Assembly (NCBI RefSeq): GCF_000801105.2
Contig: NC_079512.1
Location: 37,589,848 to 37,653,847 of the forward strand
Direction of reading: 5' to 3'
DNA from: Raphanus sativus
Taxonomy: Eukaryota; Streptophyta; Magnoliopsida; Brassicales; Brassicaceae
DNA: 64,000 nt
In this document: piece after piece, positions 47,001 through 60,676 of the stretch
Numbering within the stretch: position 1 is the first letter of the stretch
How the letters are laid out: every line of letters begins with the position of its first letter
Notes under the pieces: generated by a model
Databases searched by the model: none
What the model was told of the DNA's origin: nothing
The model's input: only the letters and a program-made list of their open reading frames with translations
Position numbers and translations under genes: made by a program

Positions 47001-48329
47001 CAATAGAGATAATCATATGGTTACATGATTACATCGATCTAGTTTGTCTAGCCAACTAAATATCTCGAATGTTTAACTGTTATCCAACTATTTTAACTAT
47101 ATTTTCATTTGATTAATATATATCATGCTTAAACTATAGATGAAATTGGATATTTTCTCAAGTATGCTTCGTTTCTGCGATAGAATAATATAATACGTAT
47201 ATCTATCTTGACCAACAAGCTGAGGTTTAAATGTATCATTGAGAAAATAGTATTAAATTTTAACTTAAGATACACGCATATATTTGTCTCTGGTCGTGTT
47301 CGATATGATTATAAGTATATAAATGTGTATTATAACATTGTTTTGTTTAACAATATCTATATAAAGACCAATACTAGGTTTATATTAAGCCTCTTTTCAT
47401 CTTTTCCGTCTCTAACTTGATTGGATTCCTTCACTTTTGTCCCACAGTACAGCCTACAATTTAGCAATCTGAATATTGATTAGGACCACTTTTCTCTTTT
47501 TTCGTAATCTTCTCTTTTGATTTTAGTCTGTATTAGTACATGGTAAAGCTATGATGAGGACATTCTATTAATTATTTTCCTCTTTTATATGTTTAGATGT
47601 TGAAACTCATGCATACAGAACAAAAGAATTAAAGAAACTGTTAAATAAAGCAAGAGAACAAATCTCTCATGTTGAAGTATCCGGTTAACACGATTTTGAA
47701 TGTTATTTTATTCAGACAACCTAAATAAATAATAATTTTCACATTTTGCCTCGCGCAGTTTTTACTATTTTTACAGGATTTAAAAATCATTCGCATGATC
47801 GTGTGTTAACAACTAATTCTACTTTTTGTAGATTAAAATGTTCAAATAATCAAAGAAATTCAAAAACTAAATTCCTCATTATTGAGTTTAAATCAATGGA
47901 ATGGCAGAAATTCAAAAACTAAAATGCTAGTATTTAAAGAAAAGAAGAGAGGGGTCCTTATGTTGGCCACTTTGGAATGGCAGCACTCAATATTCATACG
48001 ACCATTTCTTAACTAATTATTACATTTAAAATAAGACAAGATATTTTTTAGCTTAGGTGTTGACAAAAAAAGCAGCTTAGGTAATAATCATAGGACCCTC
48101 TAATAAATTTTGTATAAATCAAAATTATGAAAATGACATACTAAGAGATCCACACTTTTATTCAAATCACTCAGTGATTCTTATCTTCTTTCAATAGTAT
48201 AAATAATTGTTGTAAAATCATAATTCTGATCATATTATCCTCAGCTTAATCTCAAATTATATAATCCAAGAAGCAGAGGTAACAATGTATTTACAAACTA
48301 TATACTTCCTTTTAAAAAAAAAAAAGTCT
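47001..48329. other. AT-rich intergenic DNA
   Basis: No gene seen. A short 9-base direct repeat pair (AGCTTAGGT) around GTTGACAAAAAAAGC lies at 48050-48082. The last part is the 3' region of the hydrolase gene. Confidence 0.45.
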
Positions 48330-49957
48330 TTACACCTCTGAGACTTCAGGGGAGGATGGTTTGGAAACTACATTAGACAACCAATCCAACAAAGCTACGT
48401 TTACAGCTTCAGGGACTTCGTCATGAGGACAATGCCCTGCTTGTAAGTGCACCAGGGATGAGTTGGAGTAAAACGCTTTGATTTTCTCGGCTTTAGCAGG
48501 ACCAACCCACGGGTCAAGATCTCCCCAAAGCAACAGAAGCGGGCAAGTCATCTTACTTAGAACACTGTCTAAAGTGTATCTACTCTGGTTCGTTAAGAAC
48601 CTTGTCATCAACCTATAAGACGTTTTTAACAAACAAAAAAACAACAGTTAGGTTAGTCCCTTTATGTGTATCAAAACAGAGTAGGTGTTTTGTAGTACTA
48701 CTACCTGTAGTATACTTCTCCAGCATTTGGGTCTGTTGCAGGTTTTGAAATGGATTCAACGAGGTAGTCATCAACGTTAGCAGCGTTTATGTACACCTGG
48801 CAATAAGAAAACTTGAGTACAAAAAGTAACAAACTTTAAAGAAAATTTAACAAAAAGTCACTCAGCAAGACATTACACTCTTTAAGACAGATTCGATACG
48901 AGAAGGCTGCTTGGCTTGCCAGAACAAGAACCCAAGAACCACGCGTTGGAAGATCTCTTTGAGTGGCTTAACTATAAACTTGGTTAACGCGGAGGGCTCC
49001 TCAGCTTCCTCTTGCTTTCTACTCTCGGATGCAAACTGTCCTGCAGAGTTTAGAAGCGCAACTCCTGTGACTTGCTCTGGTAATCCCACCGCAACTGACA
49101 AAGCTGTGAATCCCCCCAGGCTGTGCATAAAAAGTTCGTTTCAGTTATACGGATTTTGACAAAAAAAAAGAGCGATAGAGAGTAATTTTACCTGTTTCCA
49201 ACGACAACAGATGGCTCTTTGACAATCTCTTTGATGAAGTCAATAACTTGATCAGTCCAAACCATGGCATCATACTCTATGAGAGCTTTGTCACTCCATC
49301 CGAAACCGAGTAAGTCCAAGGCGTACACTTTGTACTTCTTTGCCAGTTCAGGAATGTTATACCTAATACAATTACAGTCTCAGTGTCCCCAATTCAAGAG
49401 AGAGTCATAGTCTAAATGATTTGGATGTTAGTATGTTACCTCCAGTGAAAGACAGAAGCACCAAAGCCATGAATAAGAACAAGAGGCAAGCCTTCTCCTT
49501 GAACCACATAATGAATCTTGTGACCTCTCCATTCCCAAAAGTTATATCCTTCTGGCTTAAAAGCTAATCTCTCCCCACCTAAAAAAAGAATCATCATCCC
49601 AATTAAAGAGAGAAGAAGCCAAAAAGCCACAATCTTTAACATTAAAGCTTCCAGATTTCAAACCTTGAATTGGCTGAGAAGCAGCTGATGGTGGTGAAGG
49701 AGGAGTGCCCATGACTGAAACTCCAGAAGCAACGATCCCTCCTCTCACTGCAAAACCCCTTCTGCTGATTTCACATTTGTTACCTTCATTGCAAAAAGAT
49801 CAAAACTTTTAATGAGATTCAAGCTTAATCTGATGAAAGGTGTTGTTTTAAAAAGCTTACTTGGTCGACGAGTTTGAGCAGGGAAGGTGGGACTTTTAGA
49901 TAATGAGCTGAATAGTTCTGTTCTAACAGACGGTGTTACAGCGCATGAAGCCGACAT
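48330..49957 (-). CDS. Alpha/beta hydrolase, probably plastid (At4g36530-like)
   Basis: Seven exons: 49957-49861, 49783-49664, 49578-49440, 49362-49192, 49120-48877, 48796-48705 and 48612-48330. They sum to 1146 bases, or 381 residues, in one frame. Visible are a Ser/Thr/Arg-rich N-terminus like a chloroplast transit peptide (MSASCAVTPSVRTELFSS), the oxyanion-hole HGFG (LVLIHGFGASVFHWR), the nucleophile elbow GNSLGG, a lid region, the acid residue in LLLWGDLDPWVG and the catalytic His in QAGHCPHDE. The fold covers esterases, lipases and related enzymes, and the substrate is not readable. I placed the exon 1 end at CGACCAA/GTAAGC because it joins exon 2 in frame. Reading straight through the intron would end at a stop after VKSAEGVLQ. 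Intact. Confidence 0.92.
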
Positions 49958-51461
49958 CGGTTGATTCTCACAGAAAAACAACCTTAAACTATGTTACCAA
50001 GCGGACAATGAGAAACATATGTCTCAGAATAATTCTTGTGAGCTAAAAAGATGCACCGAGTGTGTGTGGGTGAACTTCAGAGAGAGTTGTGGCGACGCCT
50101 GAGCCAGACAAATCGAACCTTCTATACGAGACAGAGTGTTTACGGAAATTGATATTTTATTGGTTTAGCAGTAAAACCCGGTAATCTCGAATTATCTTAA
50201 CCGGACGGTATAATGTGCAATCTCTGCAACAACAAGTAGATCCCTCAGTCATATATACTCAAAACCATGACAAAATATACGTTCGACTAGTTTTACATTG
50301 TGAAATTAAACTTTTCTAACTAATCATACAAAAAATATCTAGATTAATATGAAAACACATGAAAAAACCTCTAAAAATCAATTAGAAAATTAGATTAACA
50401 TATTGTGAAAAACAAAAAGAACATGATTAACTCTAAAATGTTGCAAACTGATCTGATTTCTTCCCCTGATGTTTACTGGGCTGGGCTTTTAAAATGTTGT
50501 ATCTTTTTAATTTGGGTTGGTGACCTAATCATGTAAATGGGCTGTACTATTTGTTCTTCTTTATTTTGATGGAAGGCCAATTCTCAAAAACATGATATCT
50601 CTAAGTTTTAGATTATGCAACTAAACTTTTCTAATGAACCATAAAAATGTTTTAATATATTTTATTTAAAAAACGATTTAGAAAAAGTTATCCTCTATAT
50701 TAAAAATCTTTAGAAAAATATATGTAAATGGAGAAAAGAGTAAATAAATAAATTACAAAAGGCTTGAAAATCACTAATAGGAGAAATTAAAAAAAAAAAG
50801 AGCCAGAAAAGAGAAAGGAAGAGAGAAGAGATGATACCAAAAGAAAGAGGAGGTTTTGGTGATTGTGTCATTCGTCGTTCGTTGATGAGAATGATTATTA
50901 CAGTCCACAAAATCTGCGAACCAAGAGACCTGGAACATAGAAGAGACTAAAACCATGCTGAGGGGGTGTTTTGTTGCGGCGAAGAAAGAAAGAAGGGATA
51001 TACTGATTTTAGTTGTCTTGACGATATTGTTTGAGAAGAATGAAAGTTTTGGTGTTTGTGTGTGTTGTATTTATAGAGTAGAGATATAACGGTAACTTTT
51101 ACCAAAAATAAAAGATATAGCCGTTATACTTTTTTGAGAATTGTAACGTTTACTTTTACTGTCACAGTTAGTTGGCGTACAACTTTCAACTACACTTGCA
51201 TTAATCGAAGCTTCACTTAGTGAAAAGTGAAACGGTTACTTTTACTGTCTATCTCCGTACTTCGTCTATTGGTTGAAAATTCATCTGAGTTTTTCTCTGA
51301 AGATTTTGGGACTACACTTACAACTACACTTGCATTAAGGAGGCTCATTGGATTGGTATCAACATATACAAACCTAAATCAACAAAGACAAGAACCACAA
51401 AAAATATCTGTAACTTTCCGTAAACTAAGTTAGAATTAAAAAAAAAACAGCCTAACTAAAT
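49958..51461. other. Intergenic region with an unassigned minus-strand promoter-like site
   Basis: Upstream DNA of the hydrolase gene, then AT-rich DNA. A well-formed TATA box points leftwards at 51068-51077, but the only frame after it (50956-50774, 60 codons) has no recognisable domain. Local repeats lie at 51140-51340 (CAACTACACTTGCATTAA twice; ACTTTTACTGT twice). BEE2 (At4g36540), expected here, was not found. Confidence 0.5.
51068..51077 (-). promoter_or_regulatory. TATA box of an unidentified minus-strand transcription unit
   Basis: The minus strand reads CTCTATAAATACAACACACAC, a near-consensus plant TATA box followed by a CA-rich, pyrimidine-rich leader-like sequence of about 110 bases up to an ATG at 50956. 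No conserved protein follows, so this may be a gene remnant or a non-coding transcript. Confidence 0.45.
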
Positions 51462-53904
51462 CTATCTTTTCTTCTTCTTTAGAATTGAGAAACTGAGTCC
51501 AAATAGACCAGATTTCTTTGGAGATGGTGTTGTTATTATTGGTTCTTGATGCATAGATGGAGTAACAATCTGTGAAGTAGCTGTAGCAGTTGGGGGTTCT
51601 TCTTCTTCTCTGTTGAAATCTACTTCCTCAAGAGCTCTAAGCAATTCTGACGCACCCACCTTAGCTTCCTCTGTTCCATTGTTTGATATCAAGAAAAGAG
51701 ATGGATAAATATCAACACCTTCTCTCACAACAAGGTTGCAATACTCTATCTTCTCCACACATAGCTGTAACAGGATGGAGATTGCATTCTCTTGCTCCTC
51801 TGGCACACTTGAGTCCAACAACTCAGCTACTGAAGCTAAACAACTCGGTGTCTCGGTTACACAAACACGGCCTTTCTCGGTGTTGCAGATGTTCCTCAGA
51901 ATGATGATGGAGTGTTTGCTGAATACGCTTTGTTGCAAGAAAGATGTGAGCTTCTGAACGAAACCGAGAGTTACCATTTCCAGACAAATCTCATTGCTTG
52001 TGGAGAGGTTCTTGAGTGTGATCATAGCTTGTTCTTGGAGATGTTCTGCTCCAGACTCGACCATCTTCAAAAGAGAAGAGAGGGAGCCTGATGAAGTTAT
52101 CTTGGAGAGACTATGCGGCTGGTTAGAGAGAACCTCAAGTACATTGAGAGCTTCTTCAGCTACTAATAACTCAAACCCTAGAAAAATAGATAACGTTTCA
52201 AACACGTCTTCTTCCAAGGCCTCTATAGCCCTTCTGTTTCCACTGAGGAAAGTGAACAGCAAATCCAACCCACTCTTTATTATGTCTCCATTGGTGCCAG
52301 CAGCATTCTTCAAGAACGTGATAAGTGGCTCAAGAAACTTACTCGGTGACATAGACTGAAAAGCTCTAGAGTTGTGCTCAAAACGTTTTCTTACATCTTG
52401 AATGGTCTTGACCTGAGCATCCCATGGAAGCTTGGTGAGTTCACATAAAGGCTCTATCTCCACCTCGCTTTGACTAGAGTCTGTGACTTCAGTTCCTGAC
52501 TCAGAATCTATGGTCTGCATTGGCATGAAGTAACCGCCCTTTGACATCTTAGAGTAGGAAGGTGAATCAGTTGAAAAGCTTGAGCTGAAGTCCCTACTCG
52601 AGAAGTCAAGATTGTACAGAGAGCTTCCAAAACTAGCTATGGAGAAGTCAAGATTGTGGGAAGACCTTGTGTGCTTTGTTGCTGGATCTTGAACATCAAG
52701 ACCGTTCTTGGAGCACCACTTTGATATATGTTCCTTCATGGCTACGTTTGGCTTCATTGTGAAGTCATCTAGTGTCCTTCTTGATCTAGGACATGTCTCA
52801 TTGCCTTCATCAAACCATTTCTGAATCTGCATCCTCTCAAAAGTGTGGCCTGAGGAGATGATGATAGGATCATACATGACGGTAAGAGAAAGTGGGCATT
52901 TAAAATTCTCAGGAAGTGTAGCGTTGTGTTCCTCAGAACACCCTGCTTCCGCAGCACTAACACACACAGAATGATTCACAGGCTGAATCTGTGTGAAAGA
53001 GATCTCTTTGTGATCTCTCCAGATGATCTTCTCATGCTTCTTCAAAAGACAGACAAGGTACTTCAGAATCTGTCTCTTGTTCACTTCACACTCGCCTAGT
53101 TTCGAGAAGAGTGACTTCAGGGATCTTCTCTCAAGCACAATGGCCTCAGGTGTTGAAAGCTGGAGCTTCAGTGCTGCATATTGGAAATCTCTGACCTCAT
53201 CAGAAGAAACAGAGGAGGTTGTGCTCCGTTGCATGAGCTCTCTAATAGCTTTACCAGCATCTTCTTCAGATGATTCTAGAGCCAACACAGTTGACCTAAG
53301 ATCTTGGACTACATGAGTTATCTGCAAAGCAAAACTCTTATTAGTGATTCTGCATTTATCATAGAAAAAAAGAAACATAGTTTGCTACACAAACCTTAGT
53401 AGCCAAAACAGTAGGTACCATGCTTCTGATGTCACTTAAGCTTTGCTCTAATAACTTTTTGGCTCTACAAGCTCTTAAGAGTATAGCATCTCCTGTTATT
53501 GCCTGAAATAATGTACATTTGCAAAAAAAAAAAATTATTTTGTTTATATTTTTTGCAAAGAGTTTAGCTTAAGATAATGTGAGAGGAACAAACCATGTAG
53601 AGTTTGCTGGATTCACTGCAGTACTGGAGAAGCAGCTTAGCTTTCTCCAAAGCTTTGTTGATCAAACATAGAGTATGTATCCCTGTGGAGGACCCTGGTC
53701 GAGCATCTTCTATATCAGGAAAGATTCTCATGACCCTATCAACTAAGTTCTTTAACTCTAAGCACATGGAAGAATGCATCTGAAACAGAGTAAGATCAAA
53801 AATATTATTACAGACAAAAAAAAGATAAAATAAAAGAGATTCTTGAAACCAACCTTGTAGGAATGAGGCAACTTCTCTATCCGTTGAGGGATATTAATTC
53901 CCAT
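51462..53904 (-). CDS. PUB5: U-box/ARM-repeat E3 ubiquitin ligase PUB5
   Basis: Exons 53904-53854, 53779-53594, 53502-53395 and 53321-51462 give 734 residues. Domain order is an N-terminal helical UND-like region (residues 1 to about 230), a U-box at about 265-340 (LPENFKCPLSLTVMYDPIII with SGHTFERMQIQKWFDEG), a Ser-rich linker (SSYNLDFSS-type repeats, SFSTDSPSYSKMSKG), and an armadillo-repeat region from about residue 430 (EALNVLEVLSNQPHSLSKI; QAMITLKNLSTSNEICLEM). It ends in a Lys-rich tail (FSILKKKKR). U-box proteins bind an E2 and transfer ubiquitin to substrates held by the ARM repeats. Substrates are not known from sequence. By position it is the At4g36550 orthologue. UBC17 in the same window is an E2, but nothing suggests that the two work together. 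Confidence 0.94.
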
Positions 53905-56900
53905 CTAAACAACACGTTTCTCAATTCTGCAAGTTTGATAAACATATAAAAGAGAAGAAATATTTTTGAATCTTTTGGATAAAAATGATATGATATGAGT
54001 TGGCCTCTTAGGGAAGAGAAGAGAGAAAAGAAACAGAAACTGCGAGTGTTAAAGTAACAGCTTTTGGTGAATGACGGCCGAGTTTAAATCGTTGAGCTTT
54101 CGAATTAAAATAGGACAAACAATAATTGGGCTGTGACTGATTCTAAGTGACCGCGTTTAGGTCCAAAGGGGATTGTTTAACATCGTGAGAGTGCCGTGTC
54201 AAGCGCAGACGAAATTGAAAGGACGAGGTCTTAGTGCTCGTAATAGTCAGGTCAACCCATGCAACACACATTTTATATTTTTTGTAGTGATTTACATAAC
54301 TTTTTATCGCTTTTTTCTTTTCTATTTATTTTTGCCCTACAGAATAGGAAACTTCTGATAGAGATTGATCGCGATGTAACTAAGATTGTTTTTTTTTTGC
54401 TAGTGCTTTTGATATATTTATGGTGTTTAAGTAAATCTTGGTTATATTTACCTTACTATTTCATGGTGGATAGAGATTAAGTAAACTATAAATTCTATGA
54501 TGTCAAATGCACCTTTGTTTGTAAAGTGTCAATATGCGCATAAAACAAACTCTTTTTCAACCGTACTTATTCAAATTACTTTTTATTGCAAATTAATAGA
54601 TAAGTAGTGTTAATTGTCATATATAAGCATTACGTTCAAGTTGGGTCGTTTCACATTTTTTGGTTTATTCGATTGCATCATACATTTTTGTATTTGTTTG
54701 CATCATACAATCTTGTCAAAATGAACAAAAGAAAACAAAACATATTATCACTACAATTGGGTCCCAGGGTGGCTCCATGCAAAAAGAAATCTACCCTATC
54801 ACCAATAGATGTATTCAAAACCACCCATAATTTTTTTTTTTTCAAAAAAAAAACACCCATAATTTAGTAAAGCTAATACGTCATTTAGATATCTTTAGTC
54901 ACTCATTAATAAACTATACATACTGTAAAATATCATTACAAACAAGACGTGCTAATAATGTCAGTTTTTGATAGAGTAGATCTGTTGTGTAGCTTTGATA
55001 ATTGCAACTGCGAAATATTTTTGTGTTATAAAAAAAAACAGCTTGACGTCAATCCGAAATTTGTGGGAAATTTAGTTTGTTCAATTACCCTTACGATGAG
55101 ACTAAAATACTGACAACATAGAAGAGTGGATATAATCACATCACATTCGATTAGTGAGATAGAATACTTTCTTATGACCACAACCTTCGCAAACGCAAAT
55201 TATTGTGACTTTGGAATTGTTCGTCGCATTCCATTGACTGGTCTACCTTTTATTCTTCTTCCACCTGCTAAATGCCAACGGGTAAGTTGAGATATTTTTT
55301 TCTAAATGAAATTGTAGGTGATGAATAATATAGCTCATGATAATTTATGATAATCTCTTTATACTAGTAGTAGTATAGTAACTAAATTTAGCTGAATAAA
55401 TTATAATAATAATGTAGAAAAATTATTCAAGCACTGAAATTTCAAAGACTGTTATCTTGGGTTTATCTAGAGTTAACTTTAGAGAATATTACTAAACTTG
55501 ATGATAGATGATGGTTAACAATATTGTCAGTGGTTGGTAGTAGAAAAATCATGAGTTTTAAAATTATGATGTCTTCCTCGTAGCAAAGAAAAAGAAGAAG
55601 GATGGGTGTTTATTTGTTTTCGATTTGATAAAGGTGTATCGTAATATGGACACAACATCAATGTCTCTGTGTGAATGCATTGCATGCTTCTTATTGGCCA
55701 AATCAAGAAAAAGAATTTGTTTTCTGATGTAACATGCTTGAGAGCTTTTAGGCTGAGTCTCTAACCTAAAGTCTGAATTAGTTTCTTAGAAAACGTATAT
55801 TATCTGGATTTTATGAATGACAAATGAATTAAAATATGGTAGAGAAGGGTTATCCAGTTTGTTAATCTTTTTTTGTAGCAAAGAAACAAAGATCCAGTTT
55901 ATTAATTTCGACCAATAAAACAGCAGTAGGTTACGCTACTTAGGGAAATTTTAGGTCTAGTCAACTATTTGGTAAACTATATATGCTATCCCAAAGCGTA
56001 TAATATGATCGGCTCCACCTACTCATTGACAAGCGACAACTACTCTCATCCTCACAACAAAAGATGGTTTAATTAATTTCCAATCGCTTTAGATAATATA
56101 TCAAATTAATCCTTGGGATGTTCTTTCGCCCGTATGATAATTAAGTTCGATTATTTTGTAGGTTTTGGTTAGGTATGGCACACGGTAAGAGTTGGGCGTA
56201 GAAATAAATATCCAATAGCTCTATAGGTTAGATTTTTTTTTTATGGTCAATTGTCTATAGATAGGTTAGATGAAAGTACATTTTAACGCGCAAGCGTCTT
56301 TTCTAGAACATTTTAAAACATTTTTAGACAATTGACCAAAAATGTTATAACACACATACGAAGAGATCAGCCAAAAATATTATAAATTATGATTCGATGA
56401 GATGCGTTTGTCATGTTTTCATTTTAGGGAATTTGCATCTTCTATACACAGCTTTCTCCATATTTAAGGGAATGCCTCAAATCTCATACAATGGTACTTT
56501 ATTGCTCGAGAGCAAAGTTGTCCCATGTGCATTTACCTAATTTTACAAATTATTTGGGGTTTCCAGCAAATTGACTCCATTTTACACTAAAAGATAAAAA
56601 AAAATATTACCATGCATTAGGTAAATAACGTGGCCTAAAAGAAGAAAGCACAACGTAAACTAGTATACAAATAAGCACAGCGAAGGAAGAGGTAGACACT
56701 GCTGTAAGAAAAATGAACGGAAGAGTAATAGCTATTTCTACAATGCCCAACTTAATAACGAATGGACCTCAAGCCCATTTATAGTAGATTTTGAATAAGC
56801 TAAGCTCCTGCGCAAATATACGTAGCGATGGATGCTATAAATTACAAGTTGGATGATCCTAAAAAAAATTCAAAACACAGTGATGTTTTTCTGAAATATA

Positions 56901-59900
56901 AAATGCAAAGATGTTGGAATTTGAAAAATTTAATCGAAAACAATATGTTAGCCATCTTCGCATGTTAGATTGAGCCCATGGCTTGATACTGACCTCATCG
57001 TTATAAATGGTATGAGATTTTTCTTCGAAATCGTGTTATGTTTTTCCGAACCCTTAGACGATCTTATATTAGCAGACAGTTATTCTCATGTTTCTCTCTT
57101 GTAACATTGATCACTTAGGAAAATTATTTCATCAGATGTTAGTATTAAAAAATCGTATAAGATTTCCGTTACAAAACAACTTAAAATTTCGTTTTGCATG
57201 TATCTCAATTTTCTTTTGAGAAAGTGTATCTCGATTTTTAGTGTGTTATAAGATTGATGGAGTTTAGTTTACATACAATATTGTAGCCAAACTAGTCTTC
57301 TCCGGACAGTTCCATGCTCAGTCAGGAAGCAAATTGAATGATTTTTTAAATACATTTTATCCTCAGAAACTAAAGTTAAGGTTCGGAAGATGTTTATGAT
57401 GACATCAAAATATTTGGATTCTGGGAACATATGTGTTAACTAGTGAAAATTCCTTTTGCACTTAATTTTGTGCCTCCATATATTTAAGCGCCACCATGAT
57501 ATTTCTTTGTATTTAACCCCCGAAAGAAAGTAACAAAACAAAGTCTTAGCAAAAAAAAAAAAGAAGTTAAATGGAGGTTTACACAAATGTGGCCAATTTC
57601 AAAAGGAATCAGGTAAATAATATCGGAATCTAATCAAATAAAGAAGTAAAAGAATTTGTCACCAGCCTCTAGACTTAGACTGAGACAACGACAATATTAT
57701 TTGTATATATTGAACGGTCTTGAATTAAGAATTGTAAATCAAATTCGGCCTTCATGAAACGATTAAAGAAGAGCAAGGTTAATACACACGATATAATTCT
57801 GATGATACTCAAATATCAAGAGATCGAACTAAATCATTTGGTGTTGATTTTTTGGTATATTAGTGATGCTTTGAAGATTTTACTGCAGGTTTTACGTTGC
57901 TTAAAACATGATCCATGAAGCTCCTCAGGTAACTAAAGGCTATTAATTGCGACTTTATTTTTATTTATTTTCATCATTTCATGAGGGTCGGATTTATGAT
58001 TCAAATCCTAATATTTAGCTCACTGATCCACTATAGATCAAAATAACTTCATTTGTTCGTTTTTTTTGTTCTTTTTAAAAACAACTGGTCTTTACTATAG
58101 AAGAAAATTTATGGCGAGCTGAATACGTGTGCCCACTGACCAGCTCAAGTCTATCTAGAAGCGAACCACATTTAACTTTTGAGTCTATACAAATTATGGT
58201 TGTTTAAACCGGCTCATATAAGAGTTAACCTGCCATAACATGACCGTTCAAAAAGAATCCTACCTCAACAGACTTTGAGCACAAAGGTTCCTACACAATC
58301 AAATGATCAGACCAAAGAAGACAGAAAAGAACTGAAGCTTATTCTTTTGAAATTTCTGAAGCAGCAATTGTTAGTCGACGTTCATAATGGAATAGTAACT
58401 AATATGAGTGCTTGCTTACCTCAAGCAATGAAGCGTAAAATTGACGGTAGGTCAAGTTGTTTAGTGGGCAAGTGAAGTTGAAAGGAGGAGTATCATCCAA
58501 AAGAATGTTTTATCACAAATCTTAGAAAGAGTACTACTAGAAAAGATATTTTATAAAAAGTTGTAGAAGAAATACAGTCCATATCTTAATATTTTGCTAT
58601 TTTATATACATATATATATTTCTTATAATGCATTAAGAAGAGTTAGATGGTAACAATTATAAGAATGTGGATACATACAATAAGTTAGTGGAGAGGAATA
58701 AGAGAAGTTAAACAATGTCCAAAACAAAGGAGCAGAAGATGCGTTAAGGCGCATATGTCGTCGCTACATCGACGAGATCTTCCCAAGATTTGGATTTTTT
58801 CCACTTGTACTGCCACTCAAATGTTAAAAATATAAACAAGAACACCTGAGTATCTTCAAAAAGGTGCTGTTTTTTTTTCTCACTAACCATTCTCGTGGTT
58901 GATGCATGACTTCTGTTAATATATTTCATCTATATATTAAAAGATAAAAAGTTGAAATCTTTTGATATAGAAACTAAAAGTAAATTGTGTTGATGTGTTT
59001 TATTCTAACTCTCATAGTTCTATTTCTTAACCGTTGCATGGGAAAAAATTAATTGATATTTAACTTACTTATTTACAGAATTTATGTAAGCAGTTTCTTA
59101 AAACAAATTTATTATGGTTGATAAAATATATTTCATATATGGAAAAAGGAAAAAGTATTTAGTTCTACATCCATCACCATGCTTTACAGTTTTGTATCTA
59201 CGTTTTATAAATAAAACAAAAAAGCGCAAACGCATGGAATTCTTACAAAAAGAATGGTCTGCAAGAAAAGCAGTTGCTCAAGTTTACTTAGGTTTGAAAA
59301 TCAACCAATTTTTTATCCTGTTATTGGTAACGATGGGCAAAGCAAAGATTCTTCGAATAAAAAAAAATAATGTTTTTAAGTGGTTCAATGACGATATCAA
59401 TATTACCGAACCTTACTAGGTTCGGTTGTTATGGTTTTCACAGAATGTTTTTGTGGTCAGGGTCCAAGATGAACATGTTTTGGAGGACTTTAGTCTCTCA
59501 TTATTAAGCCAAATTACTTCTTAATTAGTATTATAATGCACTCTGTCTGATATCTGTCTTCTCATTGGAGGAATATAATTTAAAGCTAAAGCTACTTGAG
59601 AGCATCAAGACACATATATATAATTATATATACGCATATATATATGTATGTTTGTTTGATATTCACTACTCATTACTGAGGCCTGCACGGGTCTGTGTGT
59701 CCTTCTCAACAGATGCTCCACACGAGCCAATATGTAATAAAGATCACTCATATGATTACATTACCAAAATTGTTATAAGAACCAAGAGAACAAGAATTGC
59801 ACGAATCCGTGAAAGTAGTGAGATGGTGTTTGTTTTATGACTATATATGTCTTGGACTATTTGAAAAGACATATCACTAGAGAACCTATCAATCATACAA

Positions 59901-60295
59901 ACAAACTAAAAAATCAAAATGGATGGAAATCACAAGAAAGTATCAAACATAATCTAACAATCTCATGTGTTAATAATAAGCATCGGATGCTATAATCTAA
60001 TAATGTTAGATCACATCAAAAGCCTTAAAGAGGTATTAAGCATGGTTACTGCATTAGTCTCTACTGTACGGCTAGTAACCTCTTATATCTTTTTTTCTTT
60101 ACTGTAAACAATGGATGAAGGAAGCCGCTTATATTTTTTATATTGCATGGGCAAGGAATCTCAGATTTCATTGGATTGTTTCACAATCATGTACCTTCTC
60201 TACAACTTTATGCTGGTTGCTAAAACAAATAGTAACTCTTCAAAGTATATATTCGTCCAATTGGATTAACCCCACACCATGCTTTTCTCCTTCCT
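53905..60295. other. Long gene-poor AT-rich region
   Basis: About 6.4 kb with no gene I can support. Short frames (54173-54358, 54607-54867, 58275-58475, 59114-59419, 59565-59840) have no domains, no introns that extend them and AT-driven composition. The region holds several direct-repeat pairs around A/T tracts (54822-54865, 55852-55906, 56223-56271, 57200-57236). The left end is the PUB5 promoter and leader. Confidence 0.5.
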
Positions 60296-60305
60296 ATATA
60301 TAAGG
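60296..60305 (+). promoter_or_regulatory. TATA box of RL3
   Basis: TATATATAAG, about 135 bases upstream of the ATG, followed by a CTCTCTC/CAACTAACC-rich leader typical of plant transcripts. Confidence 0.7.
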
Positions 60306-60436
60306 AGCTTCTCACTCTCTCAACTAACCAAATCAACTCCTCTATTCATCAACTCATACATCCATCATACTTCTTTTACTCCCTAGGAAGAGACCAGATT
60401 CCCATTTTCGAAACACTCTTTTCGATCTTTTACTAA

Positions 60437-60676
60437 ATGGCTTCCAACTCCATGAGTTCTAACACTTCTTGGACATTTAAGGAGAACAAATTATTTGAAA
60501 GGGCTTTGGCTACATATGACCAGGACACTCCTGACCGTTGGCTTCACGTTGCTAGAGCAGTTGGTGGGAAATCAGCTGAAGAAGTAAGGAGACACTACGA
60601 GCTCCTCGTAAGGGATATCAATGACATTGAGTTAGGGCGTTATCCGCATCCTACTTACCGTTCAAATGGAAACTGA
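60437..60676 (+). CDS. RL3: RADIALIS-like single-MYB (SANT) protein, RL3-like
   Basis: 79 residues, one coding exon. A single MYB/SANT domain spans about residues 10-66: [40 protein letters not shown] and [14 protein letters not shown], with the Trp and hydrophobic helix positions expected of the RADIALIS family. These small proteins are thought to act by competing with larger MYB partners rather than by activating transcription themselves. The tail [11 protein letters not shown] is a family-typical end. A likely 3' UTR intron follows (acceptor at about 61287, GCAG/GTTCCTCTGAACATGG), as in other RL genes. Position fits At4g36570. It is close to the usual family length and looks intact. Confidence 0.93.
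   Translation: MASNSMSSNTSWTFKENKLFERALATYDQDTPDRWLHVARAVGGKSAEEVRRHYELLVRDINDIELGRYPHPTYRSNGN

Noticed and set aside
49787..49861. Frameshift in the alpha/beta hydrolase gene
   Set aside because: A normal GT-AG intron (CCAA/GTAAGC to ATGAAG/GTAAC) restores the frame and the exon sum is divisible by three.
58275..58475. 66-codon frame with an MSTKVPTQSNDQTKEDRKEL start
   Set aside because: No recognisable family and no plausible continuing exons or promoter. Likely chance.
59114..59840. Two plus-strand frames of 101 and 91 codons
   Set aside because: AT-driven composition, TA microsatellite content and no domain.
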